64,000 nucleotides of DNA from Peribacillus asahii (lineage in GTDB: Bacteria; Bacillota; Bacilli; Bacillales; DSM-1321). Shown piece after piece: positions 41,562 through 49,656 of this stretch. Position numbers and translations under genes: made by a program. The DNA lies in assembly GCF_004006295.1 (NCBI RefSeq), contig NZ_CP026095.1, positions 978,001-1,042,000 of the forward strand, read 5' to 3'. Each line of letters opens with the position of its first letter. The stretch's first letter is position 1. The notes below the pieces were generated by a model. That model was not told the DNA's origin. It saw nothing but the letters and a program-made list of their open reading frames with translations, and searched no databases.

Positions 41562-43745
41562 GTGGGAAGAATGGAAAGAAGGAAGCAAGGAAAATCATCT
41601 AATAGGATTTGGAGTAAGCTGAATTCTAAAAGTATGAAGGTGAAGATTGTAATAGCAGGTTTAACAATGGCCTTATGTTGTTTTCTCGTACTGAATATGT
41701 TTATTTGGAGAAGTGATGTTAGTAAACTAGAGAACCCGGCCCCGCAGCCAACTATTATTTATGATCAAAATGGAGATGTGGCTAGTAAAATTGCTGTTTC
41801 AAATATTGAAGGAGTTAGTATAAAACAGATTCCAAAAGACGTTATTCATGCTGTTATTGCAACAGAGGACCAGCGTTTTTACAAGCATGATGGAATTAAT
41901 TATATAGCAATTGTTCGGGCATTGACTCGAAACACATTAAGCGGTGAAATTGTGGCGGGTGGAAGTACGATAACTCAGCAGTTAGCCAAAAATGCTTTTT
42001 TAACACAAGAACGTACGTATACACGAAAGTTTAAAGAACTTATTTTTACGAAAAAAATTGAACGAACATACTCTAAAGATCAAATTATGGAACGGTACTT
42101 AAATCAGATTTATTTTGGTGAAGGAGCGTGGGGCATTCAGCGTGCTGCACAAACATACTTTGGCAAGGACGTTAGTGAATTAACGTTAGGCGAGTCGGCT
42201 ATGCTCGCAGGGTTGATTAAGGCACCTTCTATTTTATCTCCATTTAAAGACATGGATAGGTCCGTTGAACGGAGAAATCTTGTATTATCATTAATGGAAA
42301 AGGAAGGGTATATCAGTCAAAACGATGTGGAAAAGGCAAAGGCAAAGCCTATTGTCTTAGAGGGCAAAAAGATTGATGACTATAAGGGGAAATATCCTTA
42401 TTATGTAGACCATATTATTGAGGAAGCTATAAAAAAATATGATCTTACAGAAAATGAGGTTCTTTCGGGTGGACTACATATTTTTACAGAATTAAATCCT
42501 ACGATACAAAGTGCAGCTGAACAGGTGTATAAGGATGAAAAGATGTTTCCTGAAAGCCAATCAGACCAGCTGATTCAAAGTGGAGCTATCTTCATCAACC
42601 CCTCAACTGGCGGAATTAACGCACTTGTTGGAGGGAGAGGGGAACATACTTTTCGAGGGTTTAATCATGCTACTCAATTAAAACGACAACCTGGGTCTAC
42701 GATGAAACCACTGGCTGCCTATACTCCTGCTTTAGAACAAGGATACGAAATCTTTGATAGATTACAAGATTCACCTATTAATATCGATGGCTATCAACCA
42801 ATGAACGCTGATAAACAATTCCATGGAGAAGTGACCATGTATGAAGCGTTGGTACATTCCTATAACATCCCACCTGTATGGTTATTGGAGAGAATGGGAT
42901 TGAAATATGGTACGAATGCATTGGAGCGTTTTGGTATTCCATTAAAAGAAGAGGATTATACTCCAGGTATCGCACTTGGAGGGATGAGCGAAGGGGTATC
43001 TCCTTTATTGATGGCTCAAGCGTTTTCTGCTTTTCCTAATAATGGTGTCAGGGTAGAAGCACATTCTATTCAAAAAATTGAAGATGCAGATGGAGAGGTC
43101 ATTGGAAAATGGAGCAGTAATGCTACAAAAGTTACAGATCCTTCAGTTGCTCAGAAAATAACCTATATGCTCAAAGGGGTTGTGGAAGAAGGCACAGGAG
43201 TAAAGGCGCAAGTGGAAGGCTGGGAAGTAGCCGGTAAAACGGGGACAACGGAGCTTCCTTTTGCTAATTCAGGCGGATCAAAAGATCATTGGTTTGTAGG
43301 ATATACTCCACAAATTGTTGGAGCAGTTTGGATGGGATATGATAAAACGGATGAAAATCATTATTTGCTAGAATCAAGCGGCGCGACTGTCACAAAAGTT
43401 TTCAAAGAAATTCTCTCTAAGTCTACTACGGAATTTTCCCAAAAAGAATTTGGTTTAGCAGCGATAGAAAAACAGCTTAGTGAACAGCGGAAGAAAGAGG
43501 AAGAGAAGAAGAAAGAAGCAGAAGAGGAGAAGAAAGAGGCAGAAGAGAAGAAAGAGGCAGAAGAGAAGAAGAAAGAGCAAGAAGAGAAGAAGAAAGAAGA
43601 GAAGAAGAAAGAAGCAGAACAGGAGAAGAGAGAGAAGGAAGAGGAGAAAGCGGAGAAGAAGAAAGAGAAGGAAGAAGAAAAGGCAGAGAAGAAGAGAGAG
43701 AAGGAAGAGGAGAAAGCAGAGAAGAAGAAAGAGAAAGAAGAATAG
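41562..43745 (+). CDS. Class A penicillin-binding protein (bifunctional transglycosylase/transpeptidase) with charged tail
   Basis: A 727-residue PBP1-type enzyme. There is a short basic cytoplasmic start and one membrane anchor at 27-48. The glycosyltransferase domain has ATEDQRFYKHDGI (E102) and GGSTITQQLAKNA. The transpeptidase has S379-T-M-K382 (SxxK) in QPGSTMKPL, HSYN and K559-T-G-T. It makes and cross-links peptidoglycan. The last roughly 85 residues are only K, E, A, R and Q, with three exact-length 11-residue repeats of the type EKEEEKAEKKK; such tails occur in some Bacillus PBP1 proteins but this one is extreme. GTG start at 41562 is supported by AAGGTAGGA. Confidence 0.93.
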   Translation: MGRMERRKQGKSSNRIWSKLNSKSMKVKIVIAGLTMALCCFLVLNMFIWRSDVSKLENPAPQPTIIYDQNGDVASKIAVSNIEGVSIKQIPKDVIHAVIATEDQRFYKHDGINYIAIVRALTRNTLSGEIVAGGSTITQQLAKNAFLTQERTYTRKFKELIFTKKIERTYSKDQIMERYLNQIYFGEGAWGIQRAAQTYFGKDVSELTLGESAMLAGLIKAPSILSPFKDMDRSVERRNLVLSLMEKEGYISQNDVEKAKAKPIVLEGKKIDDYKGKYPYYVDHIIEEAIKKYDLTENEVLSGGLHIFTELNPTIQSAAEQVYKDEKMFPESQSDQLIQSGAIFINPSTGGINALVGGRGEHTFRGFNHATQLKRQPGSTMKPLAAYTPALEQGYEIFDRLQDSPINIDGYQPMNADKQFHGEVTMYEALVHSYNIPPVWLLERMGLKYGTNALERFGIPLKEEDYTPGIALGGMSEGVSPLLMAQAFSAFPNNGVRVEAHSIQKIEDADGEVIGKWSSNATKVTDPSVAQKITYMLKGVVEEGTGVKAQVEGWEVAGKTGTTELPFANSGGSKDHWFVGYTPQIVGAVWMGYDKTDENHYLLESSGATVTKVFKEILSKSTTEFSQKEFGLAAIEKQLSEQRKKEEEKKKEAEEEKKEAEEKKEAEEKKKEQEEKKKEEKKKEAEQEKREKEEEKAEKKKEKEEEKAEKKREKEEEKAEKKKEKEE
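43489..43742 (+). repeat. Near-pure purine tract with 33-nt repeats (PBP 3' end)
   Basis: 254 nt without a single T and with only nine C, all in the coding strand of the PBP tail. Three consecutive 33-nt units start at 43632, 43665 and 43698. Such tracts can form triplex (H-DNA) and change length by slippage. Confidence 0.9.
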
Positions 43746-43858
43746 AAACTGGTAATCAGTGATGTATCAAGGCGGCCGAAGTCATACTTGTGGAAAGTAC
43801 CATATGAATCTCAGAAACAGGCTAACTTGATGTTAAACATAATAAAAGGGAAGCAGGC

Positions 43859-43889
43859 TAAAGAGACAACGTTCAACGTTGTCTCTTTA
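43859..43889. terminator. Terminator between the PBP and small membrane-protein genes
   Basis: Perfect 15-bp inverted repeat TAAAGAGACAACGTT / AACGTTGTCTCTTTA around one base; serves both converging transcripts. Confidence 0.82.
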
Positions 43890-43891
43890 AT

Positions 43892-44167
43892 TTACTTGTT
43901 TCGCTGTTTTAATTTGTCGATATACTCTGAAACTGTACCGTATACAAATCCAACAGTAAGTAAAGCAAATACCACCCCTGCACTATATAAACCAATTCCT
44001 GTTAACGTTGCTCCTTCATTCATATAATCCCGACCGCTGATAAACATTACTATCGTAACTAATGGGAAAAGGATAAATACAAAAAATAACCAAAACAGTT
44101 CACGAATGGCATGATACATTTTTTCGATAAAATGAAAGATGCTGCTAAAAACCTTCAACTTACTCAT
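43892..44167 (-). CDS. Two-helix membrane protein (91 aa), unknown
   Basis: MSKLKVFSSIFHFIEKMYHA is an amphipathic start, followed by hydrophobic helices at about 24-44 and 56-78 and a charged end YIDKLKQRNK. AAAGGGGAA stands before the ATG. No motif or family recognised. Confidence 0.65.
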   Translation of the reverse strand: MSKLKVFSSIFHFIEKMYHAIRELFWLFFVFILFPLVTIVMFISGRDYMNEGATLTGIGLYSAGVVFALLTVGFVYGTVSEYIDKLKQRNK

Positions 44168-44281
44168 TTCCCCTTTTTCTATGATGAAAATTTTTCCTCT
44201 ATATCACTATAGATAATACTAGATGTTGTTATGTATTTAATGAGAAATTGGTTTTATATTGAAATTTATAGAACGAACTAA

Positions 44282-44308
44282 TGCGAACAGTGCCTGGCAC
44301 TGTTCGCA
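44282..44308. repeat. Dispersed palindrome, copy 1
   Basis: Perfect 13-bp arms TGCGAACAGTGCC / GGCACTGTTCGCA around a single T, in the 3' flank of the DUF1259 gene. Further copies at 49358-49379, 52214-52246 and 52744-52770. Confidence 0.85.
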
Positions 44309-44313
44309 AGTCT

Positions 44314-45186
44314 CTACCTTTTCGGCCGAACTTCTTTAGTAGTCAAGACACGTAAAGCGTCTCGAACTTTTTTTGCAAAGAGGATTGGCTCATCAATCGA
44401 TTCAAAGTGCATGAACATAAGCCTAGGTTTATCAAATAACCAGTGGTTATGAACGGCCGTAACGATAATATCATGTTCACGAAGTTTACTAATAAAGCGG
44501 TTTATTTCGGACTGGAGAATAACTGTTTCACCGGTACAAAGGGCTAAACCATCTCTTGTCATGGATTCAAATGTAAACATTTGTGGAATAAGCAGAAAAG
44601 ACCTTCCGCTCCTGCCGCGAACGACAGGTTTGATATTGGTGCGAGATTTCATCACCATACAAACTCCATTTTCAGCTGTATGCATCGTTCCTCCGAGGAT
44701 GTCATTAAAATCATCACATAGATTATCTATAGGGATATTAGGATTGTTTGCTCTAGAACTAACCCCTACAGGATGTGTAATCAATACCTCCATAGCATCT
44801 CGAACTTTTTTAGCAAACGAGAGCGGACGATCGATCGATTCAAAGTGCATATACATCAGACGCGGTTTATCAAAAAGCCAGTGATTATGCACAGCAGTCA
44901 CAATAATTCCATGCTTTCGAAGCTTACTCAGGAACGGATTAATTTCTTCTTCTAATATGACAGTCTCGCCTAAACATAAGGCCCTTCCATCTCTATCCAT
45001 GTTTTCAAATGAAAAAGCTTGTGGAATGAACATAAAGGATTCGGCTTTTCTACCTAATACTACTGGATGAATATTCGTTCTTGAACGAGTCGCTAAACAA
45101 ACACCATTAACAACACTAGCGGTTGAATCGAGAATCTCCGCGAATTCTTCACAAAGATCAGATGGATTCATTCCGGAACTTTCCAT
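44314..45186 (-). CDS. Tandem DUF1259 protein
   Basis: A 290-residue protein made of two similar halves (about 6-140 and 150-285). Both contain NGVC, SRTNI-PVV-GR, ALC-GETVIL, and the near-identical block VHNHWLFDKPRLM-MHFESID followed by FAKKVRDA. The length and the histidine-rich block fit the DUF1259 family (often annotated as lipoprotein LpqO-like), here duplicated. There is no signal peptide, so it is probably cytoplasmic. The HNH cluster could bind metal; activity unknown. GAGGAGATG-like site before the ATG. Confidence 0.82.
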   Translation of the reverse strand: MESSGMNPSDLCEEFAEILDSTASVVNGVCLATRSRTNIHPVVLGRKAESFMFIPQAFSFENMDRDGRALCLGETVILEEEINPFLSKLRKHGIIVTAVHNHWLFDKPRLMYMHFESIDRPLSFAKKVRDAMEVLITHPVGVSSRANNPNIPIDNLCDDFNDILGGTMHTAENGVCMVMKSRTNIKPVVRGRSGRSFLLIPQMFTFESMTRDGLALCTGETVILQSEINRFISKLREHDIIVTAVHNHWLFDKPRLMFMHFESIDEPILFAKKVRDALRVLTTKEVRPKR

Positions 45187-45234
45187 ATAAAATACATCTC
45201 CTCATCTTTATTAGTAAGTCAGGTTGGAAGGGAG

Positions 45235-45255
45235 GGCAATTTCGCCAATTAGCTG
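45235..45255 (+). repeat. Single unit of the 21-nt repeat family
   Basis: GGCAATTTCGCCAATTAGCTG resembles the first units of arrays A-C but is not tandem. Confidence 0.45.
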
Positions 45256-45464
45256 AATTAAAAAAGAATAATCCATCCTCCTAAAAACCCAAACCATATA
45301 AAGCAATGTATGTATTCACACTTTAGAGGTATAGACCCTTACCTAATTTCGAAGTTTAATTCAGCAAAATTAACTAGTATAAGCCCGTATTTAATATAGA
45401 TAAGCTCTTTGAAAACTAATTTCCATAAGCTGTAAAGAATAAATGGGAAGAAGAGGTGAATTTA

Positions 45465-45542
45465 ATGCAACCTGGTCAATCGCCTTCTACATCTGTACCT
45501 TGGGAACAGTGGCATCAAATGTATCCGAATAGAGAGTGCTGA
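45465..45542 (+). pseudogene. Truncated small gene at the IS end (25 codons left)
   Basis: A frame beginning MQPGQSPSTSVPWEQWHQMY has GAGGTGA correctly placed before its ATG. It stops after 25 codons exactly where the right end of the TnpB element begins. It looks like the start of a gene cut by the insertion; the rest may lie beyond 47190 or be lost. Confidence 0.45.
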
Positions 45543-45690
45543 CCACTCCCATGGCTAAAGCCAAGGGGTTCTTTCTCACAAATATCCCACTTACCATTTT
45601 CTGTAAGAAGAGACAGAGGTGAAACTTAGGTGAGCAACACTTGAGAGAAAAACAGTCTTTCAAGTGGGCAAGGTCTGTGCCGACTACGCC
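45541..45690 (-). ncRNA. Candidate omega/reRNA scaffold at the element's right end
   Basis: TnpB nucleases use an RNA that covers the 3' end of tnpB and the right end of the element and runs into flanking DNA as the guide. The region between the tnpB stop and the RE hairpin is 140 nt of structured non-coding sequence, as expected. The guide would be the minus-strand flank just left of 45541 (starting CAGCACTCTCTATTCGG). Predicted by position only. Confidence 0.45.
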
Positions 45691-47015
45691 GTTCGACCGG
45701 CGATACTTTTTCCTGTTGGGGGCTTGTCCTTAAGAGAGGAATCTCCTTGTTTTTTGGACAAAAAACGCCGATACCAAACAGGCTGTTTAAACACCACAGA
45801 AACAAGTGGTTGGACGGCCATCTGATGTTGTTTGCGCGCAATATTTTGAGCACCATTTACATCCCGATGGATTTCTGTTTTGTGAACAGAACAAATAAAC
45901 GTTCTTCCCTTTGCCCGATGTCTGCCTCCGCAAAACGGACAATCTTGAGATGTATAGCTTTCCTCGGTTTCTGTCACATGGATGCCTTTGATTTTCGCTT
46001 TATAGGTGAGTTTTTGTTTGATTTTCCCTTGATTCCACAGGGACAGTTGTTGTCTTCTTACTTGGTTCTGTTTTCGTTTCTTTTGTTCGTTCTTCTTGGT
46101 CCCTTTTTCGATGCCTGATACGTTTCCGATGACCAAACGCGTCACTTTTTCTGCTTCCAAAAAGGCGACAATCTCTTTCGTCGTTTTATGTTCCAAGGCT
46201 TCGAGTTGATTTTTACTTGTTTGGTGTAGGCGATTTCTGGCACATTTGTACTTTTTCCATTGACGAGACCCTTTTTTACAACGGGACATTTTCTTACTTA
46301 AGTCCGCTAAGGCTTTGGAACGAAATTGGGAGATGCTGCGCATCGCACGTCCTGACAGGACAAGGGCTCTATCTTCGGTGGCCACCGCAGCAACCGCATG
46401 AATTTCTCCTAGGTCCCCACCTGCCACCTTCTTCTCATACGCGGACAGATCTTGTTCAGGAACTTGAACCGTATAACAAAACCAATATGCTCCGTTCCGC
46501 CAGACAATTTCTGCATAGTTACACGCGTCTAAGTTTTCTTCTGATCGATTGGGAATGACGACCGATTGATTGTGCTTTGGAAACTTTTCGTTCCAGTTTT
46601 TCTTTTTCTTCTTAGTTAAAAGGTTAGGAAGGGAGAATCTGTAGTCTACTTTTTTAATCGTGATGGTGTCAGTTGAAATGTCCATAGAGGCTTTTTTCAA
46701 GGGGATGCAATAATAATATTTTCTTCGCCACGGATACTTAGCTTTTGAATCCGTTTTTCTTAGCTGTCGAATCGTTTCACGGTTGGCCGCATATTTATCC
46801 GCGATGGCCTGAACTGTTTGCGAATGAAGGTTGTAGGTTTGTTTTCGAATGGCTTGAATCTCGGTTTTACTTAACCACTTTTTACAAGCAAAATAATAGG
46901 AAGTAGCTTCCCTCACGATATCATTCCAAACGGAGGCCGCTTCTCGTTGCATCGTTCTTAATTCTTCGTATAAGCTGGAATCATAGGGTATTTGAAAGGA
47001 ATGAGTCACAAACAA
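45684..47015 (-). CDS. tnpB: TnpB, RNA-guided nuclease of IS200/IS605 type
   Basis: A 443-residue OrfB/TnpB protein. The N-terminal half is helical and basic (nucleic-acid binding). RuvC-I is AGGDLGEIHAV. The RuvC-II position reads RLVIGNVSGI, where the usual glutamate is replaced by G-N. The zinc knuckle is SYTSQDCPFCGG...FICSVH with a histidine in the fourth place, and RuvC-III is HRDVNGAQNI. I take the TTG at 47015 as start because AAAGGAGG is 9 nt upstream, giving the typical FVTHSFQIP beginning; the frame is open to 47051. Length and frame are intact. Confidence 0.88.
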   Translation of the reverse strand: MFVTHSFQIPYDSSLYEELRTMQREAASVWNDIVREATSYYFACKKWLSKTEIQAIRKQTYNLHSQTVQAIADKYAANRETIRQLRKTDSKAKYPWRRKYYYCIPLKKASMDISTDTITIKKVDYRFSLPNLLTKKKKKNWNEKFPKHNQSVVIPNRSEENLDACNYAEIVWRNGAYWFCYTVQVPEQDLSAYEKKVAGGDLGEIHAVAAVATEDRALVLSGRAMRSISQFRSKALADLSKKMSRCKKGSRQWKKYKCARNRLHQTSKNQLEALEHKTTKEIVAFLEAEKVTRLVIGNVSGIEKGTKKNEQKKRKQNQVRRQQLSLWNQGKIKQKLTYKAKIKGIHVTETEESYTSQDCPFCGGRHRAKGRTFICSVHKTEIHRDVNGAQNIARKQHQMAVQPLVSVVFKQPVWYRRFLSKKQGDSSLKDKPPTGKSIAGRTA

Positions 47016-47303
47016 ATCGATTTGCCTCCTTTCTCTTCGACTTACACTCATTATAATAGAACATTCGTTCTTAATGCAAGAGTATATCCTATAAAAAATC
47101 GAACCTTTGACGTGTCATCCAACACGCCCGGTTCCACCTCACTTTCATCCCATCCCTAAAGGGGGTGTGAATCACACCGTAATGGGCTTTCTCGTTCAGA
47201 AAATCTGTAAAAGTTTTAGCAGTGAAAGCTTAGACAAAAGAATGTTGTTGTTTTTCTAATGACGACGGGGAGAGCGCATGTAGAAAAGCGGGATAAAATA
47301 CGA

Positions 47304-47352
47304 AAGAGAACTTTTCTTTTTACTTTTGATTAGTAGAAAGGAAAGTTCTCTT
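47304..47352. terminator. Terminator of the 90-aa gene
   Basis: Stem AAGAGAACTTTTC / GAAAGTTCTCTT with one bulge and a long loop, A/T-rich on both sides. Confidence 0.65.
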
Positions 47353-47370
47353 CTTATATAATTCCTTTAT

Positions 47371-47643
47371 TTATACACATTGGAGGATATTATGCTCCTT
47401 TAAATGATTTTTTAATTTAAACATAATCGTGTTATAAGCCTCGTGCTTATAGCTGTATAAAAGAGCCGTTTTTAAATTATAGGTGTTGAAGAAGAAGTCG
47501 ATTTGTTTTTGTACATAACGTGCAATTTGTTCTTGGTAAAATAACTTTCTGTATTGAATTTTCTCAAGAATGTCATCTGTTAGGGAAAAGATAAAATCCA
47601 GAATGGAGGATTCCATGCTACCGCAATATTCGTTCACTGTCAT
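47371..47643 (-). CDS. Hypothetical protein (90 aa)
   Basis: MTVNEYCGSMESSILDFIFS..., a helical protein with an aromatic-rich middle (KLFYQEQIARYVQKQIDFFF). GAGGGGG stands 8 nt before the ATG at 47643. No recognisable domain. Next to the left end of the TnpB element; accessory gene of unknown role. Confidence 0.65.
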   Translation of the reverse strand: MTVNEYCGSMESSILDFIFSLTDDILEKIQYRKLFYQEQIARYVQKQIDFFFNTYNLKTALLYSYKHEAYNTIMFKLKNHLKEHNILQCV

Positions 47644-47963
47644 AATATATACCCCCTCTTTTGTCAATGGCTTAATGTGAAATTTACATAAACTTTACAT
47701 TAAATTAATAATATTATTATAATCCAGAAGCCATGAAAGTCAATGTTTTCGGCAAAAGTAGTCAATTTTAGATAAAAAACAACGCAGTTGCTTAATCTCT
47801 ATAGAAAAGTGCAAGATGACTTTCTCACATCCATGATAAGGAGGAATATTATTCTCCTATTAAGAAAATATATAGTTTCTGTTAATTCCCTCCTTTAAAG
47901 TTTTTTTATGCTACTATTTTGATGACATCGTAGAAGAAAAGCCTATTAAAAGAGGGGATGTAC
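47644..47963. other. Intergenic region between divergent small genes
   Basis: AT-rich, carries the promoters of both divergent genes by inference. No hairpin or frame worth reporting. Confidence 0.3.
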
Positions 47964-48149
47964 ATGTTTTTTCCTACTATATTATTAAAAGGATCCAATG
48001 TAAGGCATATTGTAAAAGATAAAAATTATTGTGAATGTGGAGAAAAATATCACGTTTACGTCACTTTCACAAGATATGACCTAAAACAAATCACATTTAA
48101 ACCAGATAACGAGATAACTTGTCCAACTTGTAAACAGCTCGTTCATTAA
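47964..48149 (+). CDS. Small zinc-ribbon-like protein (61 aa)
   Basis: MFFPTILLKGSNVRHIVKDK... with CECG around residue 24 and CPTC near the end, a four-cysteine arrangement suited to one zinc ion. GAGGGG is 6 nt before ATG 47964. Function unknown. Confidence 0.6.
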   Translation: MFFPTILLKGSNVRHIVKDKNYCECGEKYHVYVTFTRYDLKQITFKPDNEITCPTCKQLVH

Positions 48150-48169
48150 GGGTGGGGCCGCCCATCCTT
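48148..48169 (+). terminator. Hairpin at the end of the zinc-ribbon gene
   Basis: AAGGGTGGG / CCCATCCTT with a 4-nt loop overlapping the stop codon; T-run weak. Confidence 0.5.
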
Positions 48170-48419
48170 ACAACTCCTTTGTTCCAACTTCCTTTTTTCC
48201 GCAATTAGATAAACGTCTTGCCTTCCTTTTTGATACAGGAGTACCCGTATGGAGAGAATAATTTGAGTATATTGGAATTGTATATCTGGTTAATAGAGTG
48301 GAATAATGATAAGTTTGAAGTATGCAAGAAACGAGATTATAGCGAATGTTGCTAGATACTGTTTGCAGAAATTCATTTTGCAGTAGAAGATGTTGTTTTA
48401 CTAATGGGCAGGCAGTCAA

Positions 48420-48457
48420 AAAGGCTTGAGATCAGTTGGATCCTGAGTCTTTTTTTC
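48420..48457 (+). terminator. Orphan plus-strand terminator
   Basis: AAAGGCTTGAGATC / GATCCTGAGTCTTT (G-U pairs and one mismatch) then TTTTT. The 250 nt before it contain only broken frames on the plus strand, so it may belong to a decayed gene or an unannotated small RNA. Confidence 0.6.
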
Positions 48458-48605
48458 TGCTTTTAATTCTATTACTTCAATGAGGAAAATTTAGAACATT
48501 CGGTTTCGTGAACCTTAATACCTGTTTGGAGATTTAATAAAGGATATATTTTTAATTTGTTTTTATAATAAAATAGGACTAAGAGAAGTGAGGGAGATGA
48601 TGATT

Positions 48606-49352
48606 ATGGGATTTTTAAAAGAACTAGGGAAAGGTGCAGGATCGTTAGTAGGCGGAGTAACAGGTGGTCTTATAAAGGGGATTGGTGAAGCGACAGGATC
48701 AACATTCATACAAGAAGTTGGAGACGGGGTGAAAAACTCTACAGAATTTGTAGGTAAACAATTGGGAAATGTAGCGGAAGGTGTTTGGAATGTTGGGAGT
48801 GGTTTGGTCACGAAAGACGATCAAAAAATAGATCAAGGCTTTGAGGATGTAGGAGAAGGTGTAGCTAGCACGGCTAAGGCAGTGGGCCAAGGCATTTCAA
48901 CGACTGTTCAGAACGTAGGTGATGTTGCTGGAGGACTTATGAATGGTGATGAAGAACGATGGAAACAGGGGTTACGCGATGTAGGCAAAACTGTTGCAGT
49001 TGGAGCTCTCGGTGTCTCTGTGTTAGATATAGCTGATGTAGTGGATGTTAATGGTAATGAAGGCGGTGCGGAAAGTAATGATAGCAATGGAAACGTGTCG
49101 ATGGAGCAGCAGCCTGAGTCTCCGCAAGTTCAAACGGCTGCTAGTGATCTAAACACTGTAACTGAACAGGAATACATAACAGTAGAAAATCCGAATGAGC
49201 ATTCTGTAGAACCACATTGGCGCACATTAGAAAGTGGAGAAACAATCTGGGTAGACGGTGACGGCGATACAAGTGTAGACCGTACAGTTGAACAAGGTGG
49301 AGGATGGAATCAAGATAATCCGGATTATCGTATACCGACAGATCGAGCTTGA
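48606..49352 (+). CDS. Glycine-rich amphipathic protein, unknown
   Basis: A 248-residue protein. Residues 1-140 are glycine-zipper-like amphipathic helices with repeated G-x3-G spacing (GFLKELGKGAGSLVGGVTGG, GIGEATGSTFIQEVGDGVKN, GEGVASTAKAVGQGIST, GDVAGGLMNGDEERWKQG). There follows a low-complexity linker (NGNEGG...PESPQVQ) and an acidic C-terminus GETIWVDGDGDTSVDRTV ending YRIPTDRA. Related proteins occur in Paenibacillus and Bacillus with varied C-termini, which to me suggests a membrane-active or polymorphic-toxin-like architecture. This is inference. Start at ATG 48606 after GAGGGAG. Confidence 0.7.
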   Translation: MGFLKELGKGAGSLVGGVTGGLIKGIGEATGSTFIQEVGDGVKNSTEFVGKQLGNVAEGVWNVGSGLVTKDDQKIDQGFEDVGEGVASTAKAVGQGISTTVQNVGDVAGGLMNGDEERWKQGLRDVGKTVAVGALGVSVLDIADVVDVNGNEGGAESNDSNGNVSMEQQPESPQVQTAASDLNTVTEQEYITVENPNEHSVEPHWRTLESGETIWVDGDGDTSVDRTVEQGGGWNQDNPDYRIPTDRA

Positions 49353-49357
49353 TTGTG

Positions 49358-49379
49358 GCGAACAGTTCCTACTGTTCGC
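49358..49379. repeat. Dispersed palindrome, copy 2
   Basis: GCGAACAGT / ACTGTTCGC with a 4-nt centre; shorter variant just after the glycine-rich gene, where it could also act as terminator. Confidence 0.7.
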
Positions 49380-49412
49380 TAATTACAGTTATATCTTTTT
49401 TGTTTACTAAGA

Positions 49413-49496
49413 AGAATTTCGCCAAATGATGTGATAATTTATCCCAATTCATAGAGAATCTATCCGAATTGATTCATAATCTCGCCAATTATGATT
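49413..49496 (+). repeat. 21-nt-period tandem repeat array C (4 units)
   Basis: Units at 49413, 49434, 49455 and 49476; outer units keep TTCGCCAAAT and TCTCGCCAATT, inner units are degenerate (TTATCCCAATT, CTATCCGAATT) but keep the 21-nt period. Confidence 0.75.
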
Positions 49497-49656
49497 CTGT
49501 TCTCTATTTTTTGAAAAGTAACCATTTATTTCATATCGTTGAATGATTAATACAACAGTTTTATGAGAAATCTTTTGTTATAATAAGCTCACATGTTTAT
49601 CCACTATTGCCTACAATTGCAATATTTAAATAGTGTAAGAGATTAAGGAGGACAAA

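Larger units (their letters stand above)
45541..47195 (-). mobile_element. TnpB-only IS200/IS605-type (IS1341-like) element
   Basis: A tnpB gene flanked by non-coding ends with small hairpins. The right end at 45548-45567 contains TGGCT-AA-AGCCA flanked by CCC/GGGG, and the left end at 47164-47178 contains GGTGTGA-A-TCACACC. No tnpA is present, so it cannot move on its own. Ends are approximate: the left end lies somewhere in 47178-47220. Confidence 0.8.

Noticed and set aside
43480..43755. A 91-codon frame made almost only of K and R
   Set aside because: It is the shifted reading of the purine tract that codes the PBP tail.
46217..46558. A 113-codon plus-strand frame within the TnpB element
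   Set aside because: Antisense to tnpB with no ribosome site; not a second transposase gene.
48168..48419. An 83-codon minus-strand frame
   Set aside because: No ribosome site and unlikely composition; overlaps an orphan region with broken frames.
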